Assembly (NCBI GenBank): GCA_037954325.1
Contig: JBBMNZ010000001.1
Coordinates: 26,148,258-26,212,257 of the forward strand
Length of the DNA: 64,000 nt
Source of the DNA: Fistularia commersonii
Lineage: Eukaryota > Chordata > Actinopteri > Syngnathiformes > Fistulariidae
Direction of reading: 5' to 3'
In this document: positions 34,505-46,143 of the stretch, piece by piece
Numbering within the stretch: the first letter of the stretch is position 1
Layout: each line of letters opens with the position of its first letter
Position numbers and translations under genes: made by a program
Notes under the pieces: model-generated
Told to the model about the DNA's origin: nothing
What the model saw: the letters and a program-made list of their open reading frames with translations, nothing else
Databases searched by the model: none

Positions 34505-37500
34505 TGCGCGTGCTTAACGTTCAAAGTGAGCCAGCCTTCTGGAAACCAGAGACAGTAACAAGACACGCACATGTTGAACATAAACTGGCTGGGTTGGTGT
34601 CAAGAGTTCATCGTCTGCATCTGTCATAGCAAAGCCGGTGCCCGAGAAGCATTTGCGACCCCCCCCCACACACACACACACACACACACACACTCCCCGG
34701 CCCCCCAGCTCCACATGCCACGCAAACACCTCTGCCAAACCGGCCTCGCTGATGGCTAAACATAAGCAAACTGACAGATCCCTTTTAGGACGTGTCGGGA
34801 TCCGTCCCCGGGCCCGGCCGGCCCCCACACATCGCGGGGGGAAGCCCGAGCCAAGGTGTCATCTGTTAATTTTATGAGCCTTTACGTATCCGAATCCAAA
34901 GGAAAACAAAGGGGTTTCCATTTGACTGGAGAACAAAAAAAACCCCAGCCGTAAATGTGTGTATCAAAGTTTCAGCAGCGTTTTATTTCCATCTTTGAAG
35001 ACACGACTACTTCGTAACGAGAGTGAAACGGCTTCAAACCTCAGCGATGGGCAGCGGTCATTTTCGATTTGCGCCGATTACGTCGTTTTGACCGATGTGT
35101 TAGACTTGGAAAACACCGGCGTGTGATTTTATTAGCCTTTTTTCTTTTCCCAAGAACCAGTTTCCGCGGCTCTTGCTTCTCCTCCTGACAGTTTGGCGTC
35201 TCGTCCGCTCCTTCTGACAAACGGCGGGATGAAAGCGGACGCCGCCGTCGCCGCCGCAGAAGATCTTGACCTCCTCAATTACAGGTTGAGGGAGCTATTT
35301 CTTTTGCGTGTTGCTGAATTTCATTACCAGCTCCGTGCCCGCACACCGACACAGTCCAGGTTTGACTTTTATAATAATCGCGTTTGCGTTCGTCGAATTC
35401 ATCGGCCTCGATCCGCCGCGGAGCGTGTTCCTGACACGGTGTTTCACGCATGTGCGGCAAATATTTTTCCTCTGGAACCCAAAGCGCGTCCATCTGTGTT
35501 TGCGCGACCCCCCTCCTCAACCCCGAGACGGAAACCGGAGAACCGGCGTGGTAATCTTTAACGCCGCCGTGAGACAAAACAACGATCCACTCCGCTGGCG
35601 ACGAGCCTCGCGGAGACGTTTGGCCCCCCGACCTTTCGCGCCGTCACCTCCGACACCGAGCGAGGCGGGAAAAACCCGCGCCGCCATTCAGCGCCACTGA
35701 AGCAGCGCCAGGAGGGGCGGGGGGGGGGGGTGACATGCGATCCTGCATATGTTTCTTTCAAAGAACAGGTCAAAAACAAAACAAAAAAAAAAAAAGAAAA
35801 TCTCTTCCCTGCTCACCGCCCACATGCAGAGAGAAGGCCCGGTAAAGATTCTTAATCCGTGGTGATCGCCATGGCAACCTGCCACTTATTTTTTAACACT
35901 GGATCATCTGCGTTATATGACAAAAAAAGAAGAAATCCCCACGAAGTGCATTCGTTCCGGAATGAGGTGACTCAAAAAAAAAAACGGCGTTTTGAAAGTG
36001 GGTTAAAATCGAGCATCCTCGCCGATCTCTGGAAAATATAGAATTAAAGTCGCCTTTATTTTCAGTACTTGTTTCACACATACAGAGCATTTTTCAAAAA
36101 TCCACGGTGCAAAAGTACAAAACTTATAAATAGCACTGCAGAAAATGAAAGAGAATCTGCAAAACTAGCCCCCCCCCCCCTTTAGTTTTGACATGAATTC
36201 ATAAACGTAGCCACCATAGTGACCGTATTGAAATGTAGAGATTTGTAAAGACCCAGAAAAAGCCGGGAAAAAAAAAAAAAGCAAAAAAAAAAATGAGACT
36301 ATTTTTAAACATACACCCCAAATCACAGATTCCTGCCGCACGAATTGTTTTCACATGAACTTGGCAAAACACGGCCGGCAGCATTTTGGGGGAGAAGTTG
36401 TTTTTTTGCGTTTTTTTTCCCCAAATTACAGACGGGGCAGATTAGAGCGGCATTAGGATCCGACCGGACCTCTGTCATTATTCAGAGTCCCCTGAAGACG
36501 GGTTGTTTGCTAGCGCTGGATGTTCCCCGGTTCCAGCCTCTCTTCTCCGTGCGGTCTCCTCGCCGGGGCCGCCGCCAAACGCCCCCTTGCTCCCTCCGCC
36601 CGCCGCTATCTACCCTCCTATCTCCTCCGCTCGGAGGGCACTGACAGGCCGGTGGCACGGTGGAGCCTAACTAGCGTAGCTTCTCGGGCCGGCGAGTGGC
36701 ACGGCGCCATCTGCCAAAACAAAAACCCGTCAAGGAGACGTCGCCGAGCGAAAGTTATCGACCCCGCCGATAAATCGCAGACATAACACGACGCGGCGAT
36801 CGCTGATTACGCAATTAGTCCCATCGAACCGCCGCCGTATGTAACACAATCGCGGGCTCTCGTCAGGCTTGGGTCATGGAAACCATATTTTTTGGGAAAA
36901 AAAGGGGCGGGAGCGCGGCGGTGTTGTTCGCTTCTTTCATTTTTTTTTTCTTTCAAAAAAAAAAAAAAGGTTGAAAATCATGCATGTGGCAAGTCCTCCC
37001 GTTTTTTAAAATTTTTTTCTTTTTTCCTGAAAGACTGAACATATTTTGACCTTGTTTAAGCAGTGATGGCTGAGTGCATTCACACTTTGGTAATGGCTTC
37101 CTGCCTTAAACTCCCCCGGCTGCTGCGGCGGGTCCCGCCTCTGCCCGAACGGCCGGCGCTCCGCCGTCCCCTCCTCGTCTGCCCACCGCATCGCTTCCAG
37201 CGCGGACCACCCTGTCGGATTATTCAATCTCCCCTCCATTGTATCACTCCGAGGCACGGCTAGTTTGCGGCCCGAGAGATGATATCACTCTCCAGGAATG
37301 TCCGCTGTTTTTTCTCTTCTTCTTCTTTTTCTTTTCATTCTCTGCATCATTTGCATTTATCTACCTTGCAAGCCTTTTCCTTTCCCCCTGCGAGGCCTGT
37401 GCGTTTGGACCGCCTCCACTTCCATGACGCCCCCCCCCCCTTCCCCCTCCGAGTCACCGGGACGTCGGCGGTCGCAGCTCGAGCTCCGGCGAATGGTGAC

Positions 37501-37520
37501 GGCGTGCACGCGCTTGGATG

Positions 37521-37711
37521 ACTGTATTTTTTTAAAGATGAGTCAGCTTTTATAAGGCCTTCTGTCGGAGTGTCCACGCTGCGGCTAAGAGCTAATCCAT
37601 ACAGACACAAGGTGTTAACAACTAATTAAAGAATTTACTGCCTCACTAAAACTCCATTATTGCTGTTCCCTCCCAATTATTGGCTCTATTATCAGCTTTT
37701 ATGGACTCAGG
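37521..37711. promoter_or_regulatory. Candidate conserved non-coding element, AT-rich island between CpG-rich blocks
   Basis: A sharp composition change marks this ~190-bp island. Sites seen are GCTAATCCATACAG (TAATCC core), GTTAACAACTAATTAAAG (homeodomain palindrome), CTCCATTATTGC, CCAATTATTGGC (palindromic) and CAGCTTTTATGG (Hox/Cdx-type). It has no microsatellite and no transposon signature. Of the candidate islands this is the most gene-regulatory-looking. Confidence 0.3.
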
Positions 37712-38291
37712 TGAGCTTCCGGAGAGGGGTTGCGCCTGTTTGGCCGCGTGGTCAGCTCGCGGCCTCGACGCTCGCGCGGCCCCGGAATCCGGATCTCCGG
37801 AGGGTTCGGCGCGCTCATTAACCGACCCGACACCTCCGAGCGGCCCCGACCGTCCTCGGGCTCCCCACATGTGCTTACCGCCCCCTCCTCGGTGTATTAA
37901 TCAACCCTCCGTCTCCGCTCCGTCCACTAGGTGACAGCAGTGACACAGTGCAGCCCTCCGGGGGTTGGGATGTGTGATGTTTGTTTACACAAGGTGAGCG
38001 GGGTGAAGGCCCGGGCGTGCGGGGCGATGTGGTGACGCGGCAGTAAAAAAGGTAATGATGGCGGCGTCTGCGGCGGCTACCCGCTCACTATCGGATTTCA
38101 CGCATCACTCAGCGGTGTCGGAATGCTCACCGTCCTCCGTGGTCAGAAAAAAATTGTGTCTCACTTATCTTAAACCTCCATGCCACTTATATTTCATAAT
38201 CCCTATTCATTTATTCCCGCTAATCTCTTCCTATTTGTTGATTTTATTTCTGAGACCACTCCATTTCCTCTGGGATTAAACGGAAGGAATT

Positions 38292-38992
38292 CACCTATTT
38301 TGCGGACTATAAGGCGCACTGCATTATAAGGCGCAATATCAGTGCGCGGGTTCATTTTCATACATAAGGCGCATGATAAAACATACAATATTTAGTTGAA
38401 CTTTATTCATCTCTTGGTTTGTTCCTCTGTTTTGTCTTCTTTACTTGGCGCAGTTTATCTGCTTGCTTCCTCCACTTCCGTACCATTGATTCATTCATAT
38501 TGAATTCTTTGGCGATTGCCCATCATCTTCTGTGTGACTGATATCCTTGAGTTTGAATTCTGCTTTGTAATGTCTCATAATTGTTGCCATTTTTAGGAGT
38601 CCTCAAGCAAATGCACAGTAATATTCTGTTGAAACACAGTTAGCAGACACCTGAGATTAGTGTGAAGTTGGAACAATGTTAAATTCCAGCACCACATAAT
38701 TAGTTATCTATTGTTATCTGACATTCTAACCCATATTCTACCAAAGACGGACTTTAAACACAACATCCCCGTTTCGGGTGGGAACAGTAATCGATAATCG
38801 ATCGAGCGGAGCGGCTTTGTCGCTAAAACATTTTGACAGATGTCTGAGCGCAGTGCAACACATAAAACTGGTTGAAGGTCAGTAACACAACAAGAATTAG
38901 TGCGTAAGGCGCACCGGATTATAAGGCGCGTGGCCGATTTATGAGAAAATGTAAGGATTTTAAGTGCGCCTTATAGTGCGAAAAATACGGTA
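38292..38992 (-). mobile_element. pogo/Tigger-like element with Brinker-type HTH remnant
   Basis: The left end ...TTGCGGACTATAAGGCGCAC is inverted in the right end GTGCGCCTTATAGTGCGAAA followed by AATACGGTA. On the minus strand, 38507 down to 38416 reads EFNM then NESMVRKWRKQADKLRQ, which resembles the N-terminal Brinker/pogo helix-turn-helix of Tigger-type transposases. Upstream residues (AEFKLKDIS) are present but out of frame. The catalytic DDE region is gone, so it cannot move itself. Related, more degraded copies lie at 47557-47940 and 48213-48266. Confidence 0.78.
38416..38507 (-). pseudogene. Transposase N-terminal HTH fragment (pogo/Tigger-like)
   Basis: Thirty open codons include the recognisable W-R-K-Q-A-D-K-L-R helix. 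Known family role: binding the element's terminal repeats. Here it lacks a start, is frameshifted upstream and has no catalytic domain. Confidence 0.72.
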
Positions 38993-39525
38993 TATTTAAG
39001 AAAAATCTCCAAGTATTTATTCATCTGTTTTCATCTTTATTCATCTGTTGAATCTACATTGTTGGCCTGATGATGTTGCAGAAGTGGAATGATAATAATT
39101 TGATTGATTTGATTGATTCCCGTTTAGGGTCTTTCTGGATTTTTCCAACAGAAGGGTCATTGGACCGACTGAATTTCTAGTACTTTCCCTTAAGATACAA
39201 ATTTAATTCGTCCCAGAAGTGGGTTTGTTTCTTGATTTTTTCTAAAATGAATTTTCCCCATTACATTAAAAAATGAATTGAGGTGGTCTAAGGATGCCGG
39301 AAGCTGTGAGGTGAGAGCGGCGAGCGGCGTCGATTTTAGAAGATGCGACAAGTTGTTCTGCGCAAATTGTACTCGTATCAGTATCATGAAATTTTTTCTG
39401 GATTTTAAGGACTAAATTTCCTCACATCGTGCTTCATAGCTTAAAAAATTCGGATATAAAGTGATCTTAATTTACGAGTGAGTAGTGTGTGGGTCTGGGT
39501 TAGCAGTTTGCAGTTAGCAGTGAGC

Positions 39526-40975
39526 AGAAGTTAGCAAGAAGGCTCACTGGCCCTTCTTGCTAACTTCTTCCTACCTTGCTACCTGGCTTACTCAGACAGC
39601 AACAACAGGTGCGCTGCACAAGAAGTTAGCAAGAAGTTAACAAGAAGTTGCTAACTTCTTGCTAACTTCTTGCTACCTTGCTACCTGGCTTACTCAGACA
39701 GCAGCGACAGGTATGCTGTGCAAGAAGTTACCAAGAAGTTAACAACAAGAAGTTACTGACTTCTTGCTAACTTCTTGCTACCTTGCTACCTGGCTTACTC
39801 AGGCGGTGGCGGCAGGTGCGCTGTGCAAGAACTTAGCAACAAGAAGTTGGTAACTTCTTGCTAACTTCTGGCTATCTTGCTACCTGGCTTACTCAGAGGT
39901 GGCGACAGGTGCGCTGTGCAAGAAGTTAGCAAGAAGTTGCCAACAAGGAGTTGCTAACTTCTTGCTAACTTCTTGCTACCTTGCTACCTGGCTTACTCAG
40001 ACGGCGGCGACAGGTGCGCTGTGCAAGAACTTAGCACAAGAAGTTGCTAACTTCTTGCTAACTTCTTGCTATCTTGCTACCTGGCTAGGCGGCAACAGGT
40101 GCGCTGTGCAAGAAGTTAGCAAGAAGTTGCCAACAAGGAGTTGCTAACTTCTTGCTAACTTCTTGCTACCTTGCTACCTGGCTTACTCAGACGGCGGCAA
40201 CAGGTGCGCTGTGCAAGAACTTCGCAACAAGAAGTTGGTAACTTCTTGCTAACTTCTGGCTATCTTGCTACCTGGCTTACTCAGAGGCGGCGACAGGTGC
40301 GCTGTGTAAGAAGTTAGCAAGAAGTTGCCAACAAGGAGTTGCTAACTTCTTGTTAACTTCTTGCTAACTTCTTGCTAACTTCTTGCTACCTTGCTACCTG
40401 GCTTACTCAGACGGCGGCGACAGGTGCGCTGTGCAAGAACTTAGCAACAAGAAGTTGCTAACTTCTTGCTAACTTCTTGCTATCTTGCTACCTGGCTAGG
40501 CAGCAACAGGTGCACTGTGCAAGAAGTTAGCAAGAAGTTGCCAACAAGGAGTTGCTAACTTCTTGTTAACTTCTTGCTAACTTCTTGCTAACTTCTTGCT
40601 ACCTTGCTACCTGGCTTACTCAGACGGCGGCAACAGGTGCGCTGTGCAAGAACTTCGCAACAAGAAGTTGGTAACTTCTTGCTAACTTCTGGCTATCTTG
40701 CTACCTGGCTTACTCAGAGGCGGCGACAGGTGCGCTGTGCAAGAAGTTAGCAAGAAGTTGCCAACAAGGAGTTGCTAACTTCTTGTTAACTTCTTGCTAA
40801 CTTCTTGCTAACTTCTTGCTACCTTGCTACCTGGCTTACTCAGACGGCGGCAGCAGGTGCGCTTTGCAAGAAGTTAGCAAGAAGGGCCAGACGGCCTTCT
40901 TGCTAACTGCTAACCTGGACCTTGCTAACTTCTCGCTACCTGGCTGACTCAGAGGCAGCGACAGGTGCGCTGCGG
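39526..40975. repeat. Higher-order minisatellite of GCTAACTTCTT-containing units
   Basis: Fourteen copies of a GTGCGCTGTGCAAGAA-type anchor lie at about 39611, 39713, 39818, 39911, 40016, 40101, 40206, 40299, 40426, 40512, 40639, 40732, 40859 and 40967. The spacings are 102, 105, 93, 105, 85, 105, 93, 127, 86, 127, 93, 127 and 108. Units differ in kind and recur in a fixed order. The 22-bp step from 105 to 127 equals two extra 11-mers (TAACTTCTTGC). Every unit has complementary arms (AAGAAGTTAGCAAGAAG and AACTTCTTGCTAACTTCTT). Peptide-like frames across it are not a gene, because unit lengths 85, 86 and 127 break the frame. Confidence 0.96.
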
Positions 40976-41827
40976 TTGTTGGAAACTATTTGTTTGAAAA
41001 GCTATTCTCCCGAAAGGGGACACGGACAACTTCCCCTCAGACATCAGTTACCCCAGGTTTTGCATCCATTCCGCCCCTCCGTCTTTCTGCCGCCGCCGGC
41101 CTCTTCCGCCCCGCAGATGCGACCATTTGCATGGGGCCGATTGTTCGCCGGGAGAAACGAAAAAAGAAAAATGTGACCACAGGTGTTAAGAAAACAGTGA
41201 CAGTAATGGAGGGCAAAGTCCGTCTGTCAGCGAGTTATCATCGGCACGTCAACGTGACCCAGTACACGCACACATGCACGCATGCGGTCGCGTTCGTCAA
41301 TTTAAGAGTTCATCTGGAGTTTGACAGACGGGGACATACGCCGGCTTTCTTCGCACATCGCTGTCGGGGAGAGATGGACCGTGACGTGTCACCGTAAATC
41401 TAAAAAATCCCCGGGCCCGAGCCGCCGACGGGATCCCGCCGGAGTCGTCACATTTCGCCGGCAATGTATCATTTCTTTATTGGCGGCGTGCACGCCGAGC
41501 ACGCCGAGCACGCCAAGCATGCTGGCGCCGTGGCACGGACAGACCGGGTGAAGATTGTTTAAACAGCATTTTCTTCTCAAACACCTGAAGCCTTTTTAGT
41601 AAAATCAATGCTAAATTGTCAATAGACTGTTTACAATTTTTTTGGGGGGACTGAGAACCACAAAAAACTAAAACAAACACAAAAGAAAAACAATAAATAA
41701 TTATGCTATAAATGTCCTCCTCCTTAGGGAAAAAAAAAAAAAAAAAAAAGCGGTTTATTATTATTGTCACGTAGAATCCGTGGAGCAGGAGCCGGAGCAG
41801 GGAATGCTTCCCAGGTCAGGGGGCGTC

Positions 41828-41830
<3 letters not shown>

Positions 41831-41878
<48 letters not shown>
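41831..41878. repeat. (CA)24 microsatellite
   Basis: An uninterrupted CA repeat of about 48 bases. Confidence 0.97.
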
Positions 41879-41882
<4 letters not shown>

Positions 41883-41889
41883 CGACCCC

Positions 41890-42018
41890 CCTGTCATCGG
41901 AGATGGCTCCCGTTTGTTTTTCTAAGCGCCCTTTGAGCTTCTCAAGTGCTGAATTAGGGAGCGTCAGCTCTCCCCGGGCAGGAAGCCTGATTGGTGATAT
42001 CTGTGATTAATAGCTCTT
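41890..42018. promoter_or_regulatory. Candidate conserved non-coding element with NKX2-type site
   Basis: Directly after the CA repeat. It contains CTCAAGTGCTGAATTAGGG (CAAGTG is the NKX2-class core, at 41943-41948), CTGATTGGTGATATCTGTGA and GATTAATAGC. The NKX2 link is attractive because NKX2 genes neighbour SLC25A21 in vertebrates, but the motif is six bases long. Confidence 0.23.
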
Positions 42019-44697
42019 TCTCTCTCTCTCTCTGACTTCCAGATGTTTGGAGCCATTATGAAGTCTTGAACGTTTTGTGTTTTTAAATATGTAAAAATCC
42101 CCCCCCCTCCCTCCTCCAAGTCCCCCTCCCCAGCCTTTGTGCGGTTCAGGGTTTTTTTTTTCCTTCCCGCCCCCTGCTTGTTTGACTTTTTGCATTTCCC
42201 TATTCGTGAACTCGATAACTCGGATCCGAAGTTTTTTTTCTTCGCATCGTTTGAAAACGGTTCCCGGTCGGTTTTATTTAGGGAAAGAGTTGAGTTTCAA
42301 CCCGTCGGTTGGTAACCAGTTTGTAACCTCGTCGTCCAGCGTTCTCACGCTTTCGTGTTCTAAGGAAATACAATAAATACACAGCCGTCCGTTGAACACA
42401 AAGCGGCGCTTGTGTTCCGGGTATCCGGGCGTCAAGGAGGTGTCCGTCCGCAGCCTGGCGGGGAACCGACCGACCGTTTGGTCGGCCCGTATCAGCAAAG
42501 ACATATAAATCAGCATTAGATCGAGATGTTATACATCGGTCGTTGCGTTTTGCTACGTTTTGACCCGAAATGTAACATGATGGTGTTTCTCCGCCCCGGC
42601 GTTCCATCGACGCCTCAGAAATCGATTCTGCTACCGCAGCGTTACGGGTCGTTTTTACCGTCGAATAAAGGTATTAAATCGGAGAAATCCATCATCGTTC
42701 GTCATCCCCCGGCCTCCGCTTTCCGCCCGGAGTGCGAAGCGAACCCGAGATCATCCGAGAGTTTCCGAGAGGGGCCGCGTCCGGCCCGACCGCCGATGAG
42801 TATCGTATGACGAAGGATGACAAATTGCGGGCGAGCGGCGGCTCGGCGGGCTGCTTTCGGCGTTCCGGGTTCGGTGTTTTGAAATGTATTAATGGGGGCA
42901 CATGAAGGCGGCAGATATCACCTGCGATATCACCTGCAGGCTCAGTCAAGATCTCTGTCAAAACCAGAACGGGGAGGAGCGGCGGGGGAGGGGGAGCTGT
43001 CATCGCGCCGCTCTTAGCGCCTCTTCTCACGGCCCGGAGGCGAAGGGGGGGGGGGGGGGCTGCCGGCGAGGTTTCGCCTTTTGGTCTCAGTGAACCTCGA
43101 CGCCGATGCGTCACGCCGTCGGGATCCATTCTTTTCCCTGGAAGTTCTGGCTCTTCCCGCTCCTGCCGTCACGCGCGACGAAGCTCAATCGGACTCTTTG
43201 CGAGCAGGACTAAAGCGCGACATTTGGATTGATCCGTCCGTTTGACTGTTGAATATGCGCTTCCTGTGGCGGCGACCTTCTCCCCGTGGCTGCCGGGAGT
43301 TACAGTCATTCACCGTGTGTCTGCATGATGGATGACACCTGCAGCCGTTGAGCAATCGCTCCCCGGTGCGCTCTTGCGTGGGAGTAAACCGCATACATTC
43401 CCGAGCCAAAAACAACCCAGATAATCATCTCATCCGCGTGATGTATGATCTTTTCGTTCTGTGGAATTGGAGTCATGGGCCGGCCTGGAATGAATGCCTG
43501 GCCGCCGCAGTTGTGGCAGCACTTGCGCTACCAGTTGAAGCTACTTGTTGACTCTCATCCAGACGCGTAACTGCGTCATCCCTCAAAATCCCGCATTCAG
43601 ATCGGTTACCCAGAACTGGATAAATATCGCCTACCGGCTCTTATCACAACTCAGCAGCAATAAAAAAAAAAAAGCCGGACTTTCTATCAGACCTGGCCAT
43701 CCGGCTCGTTTTGTTTTTTTTTCTATTTTCTATTTTCTTTGATTTTTTTAAAACTATTTTCAATCAATATTGAATTTAAAACTCCTTATTTTTTCCTTTG
43801 GTTTAATCGTGTATGGACGATTACATGCAAAATAATGTCGGTATGATCGTTAACGATTTGAAAGTTGAAATAAAATGCCAAAACATTTAAATATTTAAAT
43901 CGCAATTTTCATTTTGTTCAATTTACATGATACCCAGTTAAGAAATGTGGCCCGTCAGCCAAAATAAATGCCCACCCCGGCTTTATAACTATGTTATAAT
44001 GTAGTAATAAGCATGAATGGAAACATTTGCATTTTCTCGTTTACAATTCCGTAATTTTTCACGTCATTTCTGAGGAACCTCAACCCTGGGGGTGAAACCG
44101 ACCGTCCCCCCCCCTCCTCCTCCTCCTCCCCAGACACGGACTTTGGCAGAAAAGAAAAGAAAAGGCTCATCTGAAAGTGTTTTTCTTTCACTGTGTTGAA
44201 TTTGTCAGTTAGCGAGAAATGTATCTATTTACCCTTATCTGCTCGCTCGAGTGGCATCTGTCAATATATCAGCCGTCCAACCTGCTTGTTGGAATGAGTT
44301 ATGGGAACTGTTTTCTTCGCTTTTGTTTTTTTCTCCCTTTCAGCGAGAGAACGCGCGACCAAATGAAAAAGTCATTGTCACGGCTTATTTGTCATAATTG
44401 TGGATACATTTAGTTGAAGTTATTTAGTTTTACTTTTGTCGTGTTTTGAATGTGTTCATTTCTGTAGAAGGACACAATGTTGAAATTTCTCAAAATCCCC
44501 CCCCCCCCCCACACACACACACACGCACAATTTCAAATGCCAAGTAGACGCCAGAGAACCGGGTTCAAAGAAACCTAATGCGGGATTAACTAATCCCAAC
44601 AGCAGCCTCTGTTCACCCACCCCCTACCATTCCTTCAATACCTTTTTGTTTTTTCAGTGGTTGTTGTTTTGTCTAAGATATAGTACAGATTAATAGG

Positions 44698-45181
44698 TGT
44701 GTGTCTGTGCGTGTGCGTGTGTGTGTGTGTGTCAATGTGCAAATGATGCACTGACTAATTTTGCAAACTGCCCGTCAGGGGATCAATGAAGGGTTATCTC
44801 ATCTCGAGGATGAACCTCTCCACCGTGTGTGTGTGTGTGTGTGTGTGCGTGTGTGCGTGTGCGTGTGTGTGTGTGTGACTCAACTCAGTTCCTCCTTGTC
44901 AAGCCTTCACACTCTCAGTGTTCTAATGTGTGTACGTGTGTGTATAAGAGTGTGTCTTAATGGCCCTGTTCCAGACAATCCTGTGGCCATTAGCGACCTT
45001 GCTTAACCCAGAGTGTGTGTTTGTGCATGTGTGTGTGTGTGTGTGAGTGTGTGTGTGCAAGGCTTCGGATGACAAGCCCTGTCAGTACTATTGTGCAGCT
45101 GAAACAAAAGCAACCTTCGAATAATGGAATCTCGCTCACTCACGTGCAGAGAAGACATCAGCAGGTCTTTGTGCCGTATGT

Positions 45182-45213
<32 letters not shown>
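44698..45213. repeat. Cluster of four TG microsatellites
   Basis: TG/CG-interrupted repeats at 44698-44732, 44824-44878, 45012-45058 and 45178-45213 are separated by unrelated unique segments of 80-140 bp, all on the same strand orientation. Confidence 0.9.
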
Positions 45214-45721
45214 CAGGACCCCACCGCCCTCAGTTTTGCTCTTTCTCCGTGCAACGATGGCGCATCAGAAGCAGCCCTGGGGAGCATGAAGTGCTCCCTG
45301 GAGTATGTAGGGTTTACTAGCGTGTGATTACACAGTAGTACGTGCTGACAGGCGCCGTGGGCGACCATGATGCACCGCGGCGGTGGAGGGAGGAGGCGCC
45401 TCCTGCTAGGAAATTTCTTTTAGTTTTATTGAGGCTTGACGCAAAGACGGTGCCGCGGCCAAAAAGGGAGTGACGGCGGACAACAATGGGACGGACGAAA
45501 CCTTAAACCGTCGAATATTTCCCGCGGAGCCTGGAAACATTCCTGGGCTTTTTGTGCATCCGGGTTTTAAGAATAGCCTCATCAGATCGTAATGCAGCGC
45601 AGTGACAGGTTGCATCTCCAGCCCGTCCGTCATCACGCCGATGAATCCAACGCCCATCGCAGCCGCCGGCGGCGTTTGAGTGACGGGACGCACCACAACG
45701 CTCGTCCCACGTCACTCTCCC

Positions 45722-45752
<31 letters not shown>

Positions 45753-46143
45753 ATTTTCCCCCCACCCGGTTGCATCTCTCTCATTTTCTCTCCGCTCCGC
45801 TTCGAAATAACTTAAACGTTAAAAAAAAAAAAAAGATCATTTGACTCGAACCCAAAATACAGTCCATATCAAGTCCGCGGTGGAAAGTGGACGCACGCAC
45901 GCACGTGAAGGAATGAACGCTCAGCTTCGTTTGGTTAAGTCGTAACAATTCTCGGTCGAGGGTTTGGAAAAACACCAGGGTTTGTGTTTTTTTTAAGATG
46001 GGAAACTAGCTGTTAAAAAGTCAACGGTTTTGTTTAGTTTTTGGTTCCACCTCGTATTGACACAGAGGTAAACAATGACAAGAGCATCGTGCACAATGCA
46101 TCGTGCACAATGCAAAATATAGGCTGCGGAGTCTGTTTGTGTA

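Larger units (their letters stand above)
30670..38290. other. Long, mostly unique non-coding stretch
   Basis: No exon recognised in 7.6 kb. CA/TG repeats: 31399-31421, 31538-31556, 31858-31882, 32622-32641, 33762-33791, 34470-34503, 34667-34694. GA repeat: 33456-33481. A23: 33546-33568. An (ACAAA)n run lies at 30780-30803. Large parts (35160-35700, 36500-36860, 37080-37260, 37690-38100) are CpG-rich. This is the least transposon-rich part of the window and carries the best candidate regulatory islands. Confidence 0.5.
40976..46140. other. Non-coding stretch
   Basis: No exon seen. It holds (CA)24 at 41831-41878, an A20 tract near 41730, a GAGCACGCC-type triple repeat at 41495-41517, a G11 run near 43047, AC at 44508-44525, and a cluster of TG repeats at 44698-44732, 44824-44878, 45012-45058 and 45178-45213. 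A retroelement-tail-like GGGGATCAATGAAGGGTTAT lies at 44778-44797. The span 42400-43150 is CpG-rich. Confidence 0.5.

Noticed and set aside
35193..35561. 122-codon open frame starting MASRPLLLTNGGMKADAA
   Set aside because: The start looks protein-like, but the rest is arginine/proline-rich CpG composition with open frames on the other strand too, and no recognisable domain.
38040..38100. Possible exon 1 of slc25a21 (ATGATGGCGGCGTCTGCG)
   Set aside because: The reading (MMAASAAATRSLSDF) does not resemble the carrier N terminus, and no donor with the required phase and AGGSA-type end follows.
39899..40147. 82-codon open frame with repeated ALCKKLAR...VANFLLTSCYLATWL peptide
   Set aside because: It is a translation of the minisatellite. 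Unit lengths of 85, 86 and 127 bases break the frame in other units, and no start or splice context exists.
39526..40975. Regular short repeats looking like a CRISPR array
   Set aside because: Units vary from 85 to 127 bp, have no unique spacers, contain nested 11-mers, and lie in a vertebrate intron.
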